Origin: Elusimicrobiota bacterium
GTDB taxonomy: Bacteria; CG03; SLGR01; PWQF01
DNA: 7,129 nt
Reading direction: 5' to 3'
Assembly: GCA_003557485.1 (NCBI GenBank)
Contig: PWOI01000103.1
Span: 1 to 7,129 of the forward strand
Below the pieces are notes generated by a model, which had not been told where the DNA came from, made no database searches, and saw only the letters and a program-made list of their open reading frames with translations. The position numbers and the translations under genes are program-made. Shown here in pieces: positions 1 to 5,908 of this stretch (within the stretch, counting starts at the first letter, position 1; every line of letters starts with the position of its first letter).

Positions 1-255
1 AAAAGAGCGGTCCGGTATGCGGTTGAGAAAGATAGAAGCGGGTCAGTAACAATAAACAGGGCCGGCGACTACGAAGCTGAATACGGGATTGCCCCGCTGA
101 AGGATATTGCCGGTAAAACGAGGCATATGCCTGATGAGTTTATAAATACAGAGGGAAATAATGTGACGGATGAATTCATTAAGTACCTGAAACCCCTGCT
201 GGGTAGTGATTTCAGGTCAGGCGGTGAAAAATTCAGCGCTCTTAAGGAGAAATAA
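1..255 (+). CDS. 6-phosphofructokinase, C-terminal fragment (ATP- or PPi-dependent)
   Basis: This is the last 84 codons of a gene that begins before the window; frame 1 is open from base 1 to TAA at 253-255. The family phosphorylates fructose 6-phosphate to the 1,6-bisphosphate in the cytoplasm, the committed step of glycolysis; PPi-dependent forms work reversibly. The fragment has the look of the PfkA-family C-terminus: an RAVRYAVEKDRSGSVTINR stretch (helix then strand), a tyrosine-containing linker, then MPDEFIN, NNVTDEFIKYL and PLLG, matching the usual pattern of 'P-x-x-[WF]-I', 'GN-x-V-T-x-x-F-x-x-Y-x-x-P-L-x-G'. The active-site motifs (the GGD phosphoryl-donor loop, the TxD catalytic motif and PKTIDND-like regions) are upstream and cannot be seen, so the phosphoryl donor cannot be decided. 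Its stop lies one base before the next start, so it probably shares a transcript with the genes downstream. The family call is fairly secure; the subtype is not. Confidence 0.75.
   Translation, partial: KRAVRYAVEKDRSGSVTINRAGDYEAEYGIAPLKDIAGKTRHMPDEFINTEGNNVTDEFIKYLKPLLGSDFRSGGEKFSALKEK
244..249 (+). promoter_or_regulatory. Shine-Dalgarno site that sets the GTG start of the barrel gene
   Basis: AAGGAG lies inside the last codons of the phosphofructokinase gene, 7 nt before the GTG at 257. It is the clearest ribosome-binding site in the plus-strand cluster. It favours GTG 257 over the in-frame ATG at 206, which would lie well inside the upstream gene and put a charged segment before the signal peptide. 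Confidence 0.75.
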
Positions 256-256
256 A

Positions 257-967
257 GTGATAAAAAAATTAACAGTCCTGATTCTTTCGGTATGGCTTTT
301 ATGCCAGGCTCTGCCTGCTCATTCTTCATACCGGCTTACGGAACTTATAGATACTCCCACAGCCCGTTCTGTTGATTTCGGATCTTACCTGCTTATGTTT
401 CGCCTTTATGGGACAGGATCGGTCACGGGTCGGCTGCAGTACGGTATAATAATGCAGAATTTAACCCTTGGGGTCAGCATAAATGCGGAAAATATGGTAG
501 GAGACAGCACAATTAAGCTGCGCAGGCCGTATCTTTACGGTAAGATCCCTTTTTATTCCGGTGACCACATATGGCCTGCTATCAGTATTGGTTTTGATGA
601 GCAAGGCTATGGCGAGTTTAGAAGCGATGATACTTATCAGTATTCTCCCCTTGGTTTTTTTGTAGCAATGTCCAAGTACGGAATAGTGCCTGGCTTAAAT
701 CTTAACTTTGGTGTTAACACAAACCACGGTATATCCTCAGCTGCCGATCAGGGAGTTTCCGGATTCACCGGCATAGATTTTATGCTTGGCCCTGAATTTA
801 TGCTTCTTGCAGAAGGCCGCGATATAAATGAAGACGGCGGACAGATTAATCTCGGCGCTAAATATCTTCTGAGACCGGAGCTTTCCTTCGAACTCAGCTT
901 TATAGACCTGGCAGCAAATCCGGGTCCCAGCCGTATACTTAAGATTGTCTATAGTGGGGATTTCTAA
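257..967 (+). CDS. YjbH-like predicted outer-membrane beta-barrel protein
   Basis: The 236-aa product starts with a classical Sec signal peptide: MIKK, a hydrophobic core (LTVLILSVWLLCQAL), and a likely signal peptidase I site after A-H-S at about residue 23. The mature part is rich in alternating aromatic and small residues and glycines, as expected for beta-strands of an outer-membrane barrel, and ends in phenylalanine, the usual BamA-recognised C-terminal residue. The pattern 'DTPTA-x-x-x-D-x-G' near residues 32-42, then 'PAISIGFDEQGYGEF' at about 107-121, 'SKYG', and an 'NFGVNT' strand resembles the YjbH/exopolysaccharide-associated barrel proteins; this is from memory of the family pattern, not a search. 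A cysteine in the signal core (residue 16) does not form a lipobox. It sits one base after the phosphofructokinase stop and two bases before accA. Nothing here links it directly to polysaccharide secretion, so the role is open; another small porin-like barrel is the main alternative. Confidence 0.65.
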   Translation: MIKKLTVLILSVWLLCQALPAHSSYRLTELIDTPTARSVDFGSYLLMFRLYGTGSVTGRLQYGIIMQNLTLGVSINAENMVGDSTIKLRRPYLYGKIPFYSGDHIWPAISIGFDEQGYGEFRSDDTYQYSPLGFFVAMSKYGIVPGLNLNFGVNTNHGISSAADQGVSGFTGIDFMLGPEFMLLAEGRDINEDGGQINLGAKYLLRPELSFELSFIDLAANPGPSRILKIVYSGDF

Positions 968-969
968 GT

Positions 970-1929
970 ATGCCTGACCTTAAAAGAGCTTTTCCTCACT
1001 TTGAGGAGCCGATTGTGAAGATCCAGGATAAGATAGACAGGCTTTTGGATTCGGATCCGGGTTCACCTATAGTTACGAAGCTTCAGAAAGAAAGGGATAA
1101 ACTAGTCAAGAAAATATTTTCTAGCCTTACTCCCTGGCAGAAAGTTCAGCTTGCGCGTCATCCGATGCGTCCGTATGCAATGGACTACATAGAGTCTGTC
1201 TTTGATGATTTCGTTGAGTTGCGTGGTGACAGGAATTTTGCCGATGACAGGGCGATTATGGGAGGCCCTGCTTCCCTTGACGGTACTACCGTTATGGTTA
1301 TAGGGACCCAGAAGGGGCGCACGGCAGAAGAAAGCGTTGAAAGAAACTTCGGAATGCCTCATCCCGAAGGTTACAGAAAAGCGCTCCGGCTGATGAAAAT
1401 TGCCGAGAAATTTTCTTTTCCGGTAGTTACCCTGATAGACACCCCGGGAGCATATCCCGGAATAGGAGCGGAAGAACGCGGCCAGGCCGAAGCCATAGCA
1501 AAAAATCTCCGTGATATGATGGAAATGAAAATTCCTGTCATAGTTACAATAACTGGAGAAGGGGGAAGCGGCGGCGCCCTTGGACTCGGGGTTGGTGATA
1601 AAATCCTTATGCTTGAAAATTCTGTCTATTTTGTATGTACTCCCGAGGCATGCAGCGCCATATTATGGAGAGACGCCTCCAAAGCTACTGTTGCTGCGGG
1701 TACTATGAGGCTCACGGCTGCTGATTTATTGGAACTTGATGTTATAGACGATGTGGTTCCGGAACCTCCAGGCGGAGCTCATTGGAACAGGCAGGATATG
1801 TATGATACATATAAGAAACGCCTTAAACATCACCTCGGAGCTCTAAAAAGAACTTCATCCGAAAATCTTTTTATTAAAAGGTATGAAAAGTTTAGGAAAA
1901 TGGGAGTTTTTGAAAACACAAAAAAATAA
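970..1929 (+). CDS. accA: Acetyl-CoA carboxylase carboxyltransferase subunit alpha
   Basis: The 319-aa protein, the usual AccA length, pairs with AccD to move the carboxyl group from carboxybiotin on BCCP to acetyl-CoA, giving malonyl-CoA for fatty-acid synthesis in the cytoplasm. Visible hallmarks are the N-terminal helical segment (FEEPIVKIQDKIDRL), 'LARHPMRPYAMDYI' at about 61-74, 'FVELRGDR' at about 81-88, the 'DTPGAYPGIGAEERGQ' block at 157-172, and the glycine-rich oxyanion loop 'GEGGSGGALG' at 197-206, followed by 'ILWRDASKA' at 231-239 and 'PEPPGGAH' at 264-271. One oddity is TPEAC at 224-228, where AccA proteins normally carry PEG. GGGGA at about 956-960 is a reasonable ribosome-binding site for ATG 970, which lies 2 nt after the barrel gene's stop. 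The partner accD is not in the window, as is common. Confidence 0.97.
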   Translation: MPDLKRAFPHFEEPIVKIQDKIDRLLDSDPGSPIVTKLQKERDKLVKKIFSSLTPWQKVQLARHPMRPYAMDYIESVFDDFVELRGDRNFADDRAIMGGPASLDGTTVMVIGTQKGRTAEESVERNFGMPHPEGYRKALRLMKIAEKFSFPVVTLIDTPGAYPGIGAEERGQAEAIAKNLRDMMEMKIPVIVTITGEGGSGGALGLGVGDKILMLENSVYFVCTPEACSAILWRDASKATVAAGTMRLTAADLLELDVIDDVVPEPPGGAHWNRQDMYDTYKKRLKHHLGALKRTSSENLFIKRYEKFRKMGVFENTKK

Positions 1930-1932
1930 TAG

Positions 1933-2301
1933 ATGCTGAAGCATTATTTGAAATCAAAACTGCATGGACTCAGGGTTGTTGAAACAAACGTAAACTACCG
2001 CGGCAGCATTACTATAGACCAGGCTCTTCTTGAGGCAGCAGATATCAGCCCGTTTGAAATGGTTGATGTTGTAAATGTGACTAACGGAGAAAGATTCCGG
2101 ACTTATGCCATAAAAGGCTGCAGTGGTTCCGGATATGTTGCCCTCAACGGCGGCGCTGCAAAACTTGCCGAACCGGGAGACACACTTCTTGTCTTTTCAA
2201 CGGTAATAGTTAAGAAAAAAAACAAGTTTGAAACAAGACTTGTGATAGTTGATTCTGAAAACAAAATTGAAGAAATAATAAAAGAAAAAATAAGTGCCTG
2301 A
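1933..2301 (+). CDS. panD: Aspartate 1-decarboxylase (pyruvoyl-dependent)
   Basis: The 122-aa proenzyme converts L-aspartate to beta-alanine and CO2 for pantothenate and CoA synthesis; it is cytoplasmic and tetrameric in known members. It self-cleaves between Gly24 and Ser25, and Ser25 becomes the pyruvoyl cofactor: the motif NYRGSITID is intact at 21-29. Residues that line the active site in E. coli PanD are kept at the same numbers: Lys9, Tyr22, Arg54, Thr57, Tyr58 and Asn72, the last in an LNGGAA motif. The start ATG is 3 nt after the accA stop (TAA then TAG), and there is no clear Shine-Dalgarno sequence, so translation probably depends on ribosomes arriving from accA. The C-terminal tail is lysine- and glutamate-rich and differs from E. 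coli, but this part varies across the family. Confidence 0.97.
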   Translation: MLKHYLKSKLHGLRVVETNVNYRGSITIDQALLEAADISPFEMVDVVNVTNGERFRTYAIKGCSGSGYVALNGGAAKLAEPGDTLLVFSTVIVKKKNKFETRLVIVDSENKIEEIIKEKISA

Positions 2302-2313
2302 GCAAATCTTTAT

Positions 2314-3705
2314 ATGAAGGAAAACAGAATACTGATAAAATCCGGCCGCCTGATTACCGAACAGGGTGAAGAGGCGGCCGATTTACTTATAGAAGGAGAA
2401 AAGATTTCGGCTATAGCCGGATCTATTCAGATAAAAGGAAAATTTAAAGAAATTGATGCCTGCGGGAAAATAGTGTTTCCTGGTTTGATAGACCCCCATG
2501 TTCATTTTGAGCTTAAAGCTTATAATTCCTTTTCAAGTGATGACTTTTTCAGCGGGTCCCGCGCTGCAGCGGCAGGGGGAGTTACTACCTTTATAGATTT
2601 TGCTATTCCTTCTCAAGGGCAGGATATGGCTTCCCGCATAAGGGAAAAATGCGGTTCTGCGGCTCAAAAATCAATAGTGGATTTTTCATTTCATGCCCAG
2701 ATTACATCATGGAATCCCGCGACTCCCGATGATATGAAGGCCGCAGTCGAAGAAGGGGTTCCGAGTTTCAAGATATTTATGCCTTCCACGGAAGGCTGGG
2801 GAGTTGACGACTACGGTATTTACCGGGCTCTTGAAAACTCCGCCGCCCTTAACTCCATTGTAATGGTTCATGCTGAAAACGGGTCTATTGCAGATTCAAT
2901 GGCAGAAGAAATGTTAAGGAAGGGAAAGACGGGTATTGCTGATTTTCCCCGTGCAAGGCCCGATGTTGTCGAGCGTGAAGCCGTTTCCCGGGCCTGCCTT
3001 CTTGCAGATGAAGCCGGTGTTCCCGTTTATATATGCCACCTTTCCGGGGGCAAATCAGCTTCCGATTTAAGAAAACTAAAAATGGAAGGCAGGGATATCC
3101 TGGTAGAGACCACCCCGCCTTACCTTCTGCTCAATAGAGAAAAATATAACGGCCCCGAAGGCTTCCTGTATGCCTGCTCTCCGCCTTTAAGGGACCAGGA
3201 GGATAACTACCGGCTCTGGCGCGCCGTTATTGAAAACACGATAGATACCATAGGAACCGATCATTGTCCGTTTAAAAAGAAACAGAAGCTTTCCGGAGGG
3301 GGATCTTTTGCTGATACTCCAATGGGGTTGGGCGGTATAGAGAATACGCTTGAACTCATATATACGGAAGGGGTTGTAAAGAGGGGTATTTCCCCTCTTC
3401 AGGTAATGCGGATGACATCATGTAACCCTGCTAAAATATTTGGCCTTTATCCGCGAAAAGGCACCTTAAAAGAAGGTTCGGATGCAGATGTTGTGGTTTT
3501 TAATCCCGACGTAAAGAAAACAATCCGCGCCGGAAAAATGGTTTCTGAAAGCGACTGGTCTCCTTATGAAGGTTTTTCGGTCAACGGCTCTGTGGAAACT
3601 ACGATATCGCGAGGGGAAATAATTTACAATAAATCCGGTATACGTGCTGTAAAAGGAAGAGGAAAGTTTCTGGAAAGAAAAGGTTTCGGGTTACCCGCAA
3701 CCTGA
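2314..3705 (+). CDS. Dihydropyrimidinase/D-hydantoinase-family cyclic amidohydrolase
   Basis: The 463-aa protein belongs to the amidohydrolase superfamily enzymes that open cyclic amides (dihydrouracil, hydantoins, allantoin) by hydrolysis in the cytoplasm. All binuclear metal ligands are visible: His62 and His64 in GLIDPHVHFEL, the lysine expected to be carboxylated at 153 (SFKIFM), His186 (VHAENG), His242 (ICHLSGG) and Asp316 (GTDHCPF). Other family blocks are SRAAAAGGVTTFIDF at 82-96, ARPDVVERE at 214-222, CSPPLRD at 288-294, and the tail NPAKIFGLYPRKGTLKEGSDADVV near 370, with 'RGEIIYN' and 'GKFLERK' at the end. Against D-hydantoinase-type proteins, the tyrosine five residues after the metal lysine is Ser158, and the asparagine after a conserved proline is Met337, so the natural substrate may differ. 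The start follows panD by 12 nt without a clear ribosome-binding site. Its place beside panD suggests nitrogen or beta-alanine metabolism, but this is inference. Confidence 0.88.
   Translation: MKENRILIKSGRLITEQGEEAADLLIEGEKISAIAGSIQIKGKFKEIDACGKIVFPGLIDPHVHFELKAYNSFSSDDFFSGSRAAAAGGVTTFIDFAIPSQGQDMASRIREKCGSAAQKSIVDFSFHAQITSWNPATPDDMKAAVEEGVPSFKIFMPSTEGWGVDDYGIYRALENSAALNSIVMVHAENGSIADSMAEEMLRKGKTGIADFPRARPDVVEREAVSRACLLADEAGVPVYICHLSGGKSASDLRKLKMEGRDILVETTPPYLLLNREKYNGPEGFLYACSPPLRDQEDNYRLWRAVIENTIDTIGTDHCPFKKKQKLSGGGSFADTPMGLGGIENTLELIYTEGVVKRGISPLQVMRMTSCNPAKIFGLYPRKGTLKEGSDADVVVFNPDVKKTIRAGKMVSESDWSPYEGFSVNGSVETTISRGEIIYNKSGIRAVKGRGKFLERKGFGLPAT
3674..3703 (-). terminator. Candidate intrinsic terminator of the signalling operon
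   Basis: Read on the minus strand just after the stop at 3710-3712, AGGTTGCGGG and CCCGAAACCT (plus-strand 3694-3703 and 3681-3690) pair at 9 of 10 positions around a TAA loop. They are followed by a T-rich run (TTTCTTT, plus-strand 3680-3674). The shape fits a Rho-independent terminator for the minus-strand genes. It lies inside the 3' coding end of the amidohydrolase gene. In the plus direction no T-run follows, so it should not terminate that operon the same way. Confidence 0.5.
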
Positions 3706-3709
3706 AAGG

Positions 3710-4255
3710 TTACTCATACCTCCTCATCACAGCCTTAACTCTTGCGGAGAGCTCTTCTAAAGAAAACCCTTTTCCCAGGTAGTCGTCTGCGCCGGCTTCA
3801 AGTCCGGCTATTATATGGTCTTCATCCTCATACCCGTTAATAATTATTACAGGTATCCGGCAGGTACTCTTGTTATCTCTTAGTTTTCTGCATAGCTCTA
3901 AGGCGTCGCCGCCCCTGAACATAAGGTCTATTATGATTAAATCTATTCCTCCGAAACTGTTTGTTCCGTTTATCTCTTTTTTGTCTGCGGTATAGGAAAC
4001 ATTAAATCCTTTGCGTGTAAGAGACTGGCTGACGGCCTGAGCCAGTTTCAGCTTGTCTTCAATAATTAATATACGCTTGGGCGATTCTCCGGAGGGTATA
4101 CTGGTGTGAGGAATAATTCCAAGTAGACTGTAAAAGTCAGATATCCTGTCAGATTCTATGGCATCAATAACTTTTGTGTAGATTTCCCTGGGAACAACCA
4201 TAAGCTCGTATAAGCCAATCCCGTTTCTATCTCCGCCATATCTGCTTTTTGCCAT
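3710..4255 (-). CDS. Stand-alone receiver-domain protein with a divergent active site
   Basis: The 181-aa protein has about 60 N-terminal residues I do not recognise (including GLYELMVVPREIYTKVIDAIESD), then a response-regulator receiver domain at about 60-180 and no output domain. The acidic pocket (Glu66, Asp67) and the phosphoacceptor Asp110 (in LIIIDLM) are present, as are Tyr159 and Lys162. Two usual switch features are missing: the Ser/Thr after strand beta-4 is Asn140 (VIIINGYED), and the proline after the conserved lysine is Gly163 (YLGKGF). It may accept phosphate poorly or signal by protein contact. It is the last gene of the kinase operon, 13 nt after the OmpR-type gene. ATG 4253-4255 has no clear ribosome-binding site; Met19 is an alternative start, which would shorten the N-terminal extension but keep the receiver. 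Receiver identity is firm; the role is unknown. Confidence 0.85.
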   Translation of the reverse strand: MAKSRYGGDRNGIGLYELMVVPREIYTKVIDAIESDRISDFYSLLGIIPHTSIPSGESPKRILIIEDKLKLAQAVSQSLTRKGFNVSYTADKKEINGTNSFGGIDLIIIDLMFRGGDALELCRKLRDNKSTCRIPVIIINGYEDEDHIIAGLEAGADDYLGKGFSLEELSARVKAVMRRYE

Positions 4256-4268
4256 TAAAATATACTTT

Positions 4269-4964
4269 TTATTTCTTTTTTTCTTCCGGAACCAGCTTGT
4301 AACCTACCCCCCGTATTGTCTTTACCATATCGCCGGAAGGTCCCAGTGCCTTGCGCAGGTTTTTAACATGTGCGTCAATAGTCCTTAACGATCCGAAATA
4401 TTCATAGCCGAGTACGCTTTCGCAGAGGAACTCCCTGCTTAGAACCCGCTGCTGCTTGTCAAGAAATATATGTAGAAGATCAAACTCCTTTGGCCTTAGA
4501 GTCACATGTTCTTTACCTACTTTTACGGTATATGAATTAACATCAAGAACAATATCTCCGGCTTTAAGTGTTTTGCGGTCACCCTTTCTAATATCTGTCC
4601 TTCGCAGGACGGCTTTTACCCGGGCAATCAGTTCTTTCCTGTTGAAAGGTTTCGTTACATAGTCGTCAGCTCCCATCTCAAGGCCTATTACCTTGTCAAC
4701 TTCTCTGGACCTTACGGTAAGTATGATTATCGGAAGGTGGGCAATATTGCTGTCCTGCCTCACAAGCCGGCAGACCTCAAGACCCCCTATTGTAGGAATG
4801 CCCAGGTCAAGTATCATTAGGTCGGGTTTAAGCTTGCGGGCTTTTCCTAATGCATCTTCACTGTTTTCTCCATCGCTTACTATAAACCCTTCTGTTTCCA
4901 GGGTGTCCCGAACAAGTTCTCTTATGGATTCCTCATCGTCAATTACGAGAATCTTTTTATTCAT
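4269..4964 (-). CDS. OmpR/PhoB-family response regulator (DNA-binding)
   Basis: The 231-aa protein is a two-domain transcription factor of normal family length. The receiver (about 3-118) has the acidic pair Asp9/Asp10, phosphoacceptor Asp53 (LMILDLG), switch Thr83 (IILTV), and Lys105-Pro106 (DDYVTKPF), so it should be fully phosphorylatable. The C-terminal winged-helix domain (about 135-227) shows the PhoB-type marks: LRPKEFDLLHIFL, the 'VLSREFLCESVLGYEY' segment, the recognition-helix region RTIDAHVKNLRKAL, and the wing IRGVGYKLVP. Phosphorylation by the cognate kinase is expected to drive dimerisation and binding to paired promoter sites; its targets are not visible here. It begins 6 nt after the stop of the REC-GGDEF gene. 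An AAGGAG in the upstream gene's last codons ends 13 nt before the ATG, which is longer than ideal spacing, so coupling may help. Confidence 0.95.
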   Translation of the reverse strand: MNKKILVIDDEESIRELVRDTLETEGFIVSDGENSEDALGKARKLKPDLMILDLGIPTIGGLEVCRLVRQDSNIAHLPIIILTVRSREVDKVIGLEMGADDYVTKPFNRKELIARVKAVLRRTDIRKGDRKTLKAGDIVLDVNSYTVKVGKEHVTLRPKEFDLLHIFLDKQQRVLSREFLCESVLGYEYFGSLRTIDAHVKNLRKALGPSGDMVKTIRGVGYKLVPEEKKK

Positions 4965-4970
4965 ATCAGC

Positions 4971-5903
4971 TTAGGTTCTCCTTCTGTCTACTACGTAATT
5001 GCTTTTCAGCTGTTTTTTTGCGTATTTTTTCAGCTCGCTTCCAAGCCGGGAGATTTCACCTACATGCGAAAACTCCTTGTTTTTTGACAAAACTACTCCA
5101 ATTGAAATAGTAACAATGGGAAACTTCTCTTTTTCACCTCTCCTGTTTTCAATTGTTATATGGCCGTTTTTCAGGTCGTCATCATTATAGTATTGTTTAA
5201 TGGAACTGTCAAAATTTTCAATTATTTCTTCGCATACTCTCTTGAAAATATCTCCAGGTATTGTAGCAATAAAATCATCCCCGCCGATATGTCCGACAAA
5301 TCCTCCCTTTTTGACAATCGCGGATAGAATTATTCTTGCTGTTTCTTTAATAATATCGTCACCTCTCTGGAAGCCGTAATAGTCATTGAGCGCTTTGAAA
5401 TTATCAAGGTCAATATAGAGTACTGCAAAATTACAGCCGTTTTTTAATTTGTCTTCTATTTCTTTTATTATCGCGGTGTTTCCCGGCAGGTAAGTAAGCG
5501 GGTTTACATTAATTCCCTGCTGGACGCGCTGCAGCGCCGAGCGTATCCGCGCCAGCAGCACTGCTGGCTTAAACGGTTTTGTTAAATAGTCGTCAACGCC
5601 GGCTGTCAGCCCCTTTATTTCGTCCTTGTCAGTGCTTTTTACAGTCAGCATTATTATTGGAAGATTGCTCATCAGTATGTCTTTTCTTATTCTTTCGCAT
5701 ACCTCGTAACCGTCTTTATGGGGCATATTCACATCAAGAATTATTATATCGGGGCTTTCAGTATACGCCTTATCCAGGGCGTCATTGCCGTCGGTCGCTG
5801 TTATAACCTGATAACTGTCGCTTTCCAGAGTGTCTTTTATTAATTCTCTGATATACATATCATCGTCAGCGACAAGTATTTTTGCTTTTGGGCCCATAAA
5901 CAT
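4971..5903 (-). CDS. REC-GGDEF response regulator with a GGDDF signature
   Basis: The 310-aa protein (numbered from ATG 5901-5903) has a receiver domain at about 6-125: acidic cluster Asp13-Asp15, phosphoacceptor Asp57 (IIILDVNMP), Thr87 (IIMLTV), and Lys109-Pro110 (DDYLTKPF). A GGDEF domain at about 132-305 follows, opening with NPLTYLPGN, then YIDLDNFKALND at about 163-174, and the signature HIGGDDF with GGDDF at 207-211. Such domains make cyclic di-GMP from two GTP, but the usual fourth residue Glu is Asp here, and the inhibitory RxxD site five residues upstream is absent (KKGG). FVGHIGGDDF and 'RGDDII' recall a GGDEF subfamily in which this signature is usual, so it may be active, weak, or a GTP sensor. 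ATG 5903 lies 5 nt past the kinase stop; an upstream in-frame ATG at 5948 would overlap the kinase gene and add an unlikely Gly/Arg-rich leader. ATG 5897 is also possible. Confidence 0.9.
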   Translation of the reverse strand: MFMGPKAKILVADDDMYIRELIKDTLESDSYQVITATDGNDALDKAYTESPDIIILDVNMPHKDGYEVCERIRKDILMSNLPIIMLTVKSTDKDEIKGLTAGVDDYLTKPFKPAVLLARIRSALQRVQQGINVNPLTYLPGNTAIIKEIEDKLKNGCNFAVLYIDLDNFKALNDYYGFQRGDDIIKETARIILSAIVKKGGFVGHIGGDDFIATIPGDIFKRVCEEIIENFDSSIKQYYNDDDLKNGHITIENRRGEKEKFPIVTISIGVVLSKNKEFSHVGEISRLGSELKKYAKKQLKSNYVVDRRRT

Positions 5904-5908
5904 AAACG

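Noticed and set aside
206-256. Upstream ATG start for the barrel protein
   Set aside because: It would overlap the phosphofructokinase gene by about 50 nt and put 17 extra residues, several charged, ahead of a normal signal peptide; GTG 257 has a well-placed AAGGAG.
290-320. Lipoprotein signal in the barrel protein (cysteine in VWLLCQAL)
   Set aside because: The residue before the cysteine is leucine rather than Gly/Ala/Ser, and a good signal peptidase I site follows at AHS.
69-329. 86-codon open frame on the minus strand opposite the phosphofructokinase end
   Set aside because: It lies antisense across two well-supported plus-strand genes and their strong ribosome-binding site, and its product resembles nothing.
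3687-3711. Terminator for the plus-strand operon
   Set aside because: Hairpins form here, but the plus-strand sequence after them (ACTCATACC) has no T-run, so an intrinsic terminator in that direction is not supported.
4456-4974. Two plus-strand open frames opposite the OmpR-type gene
   Set aside because: They are antisense to conserved receiver and winged-helix coding sequence; their serine- and arginine-rich products are typical of reverse-frame shadows.
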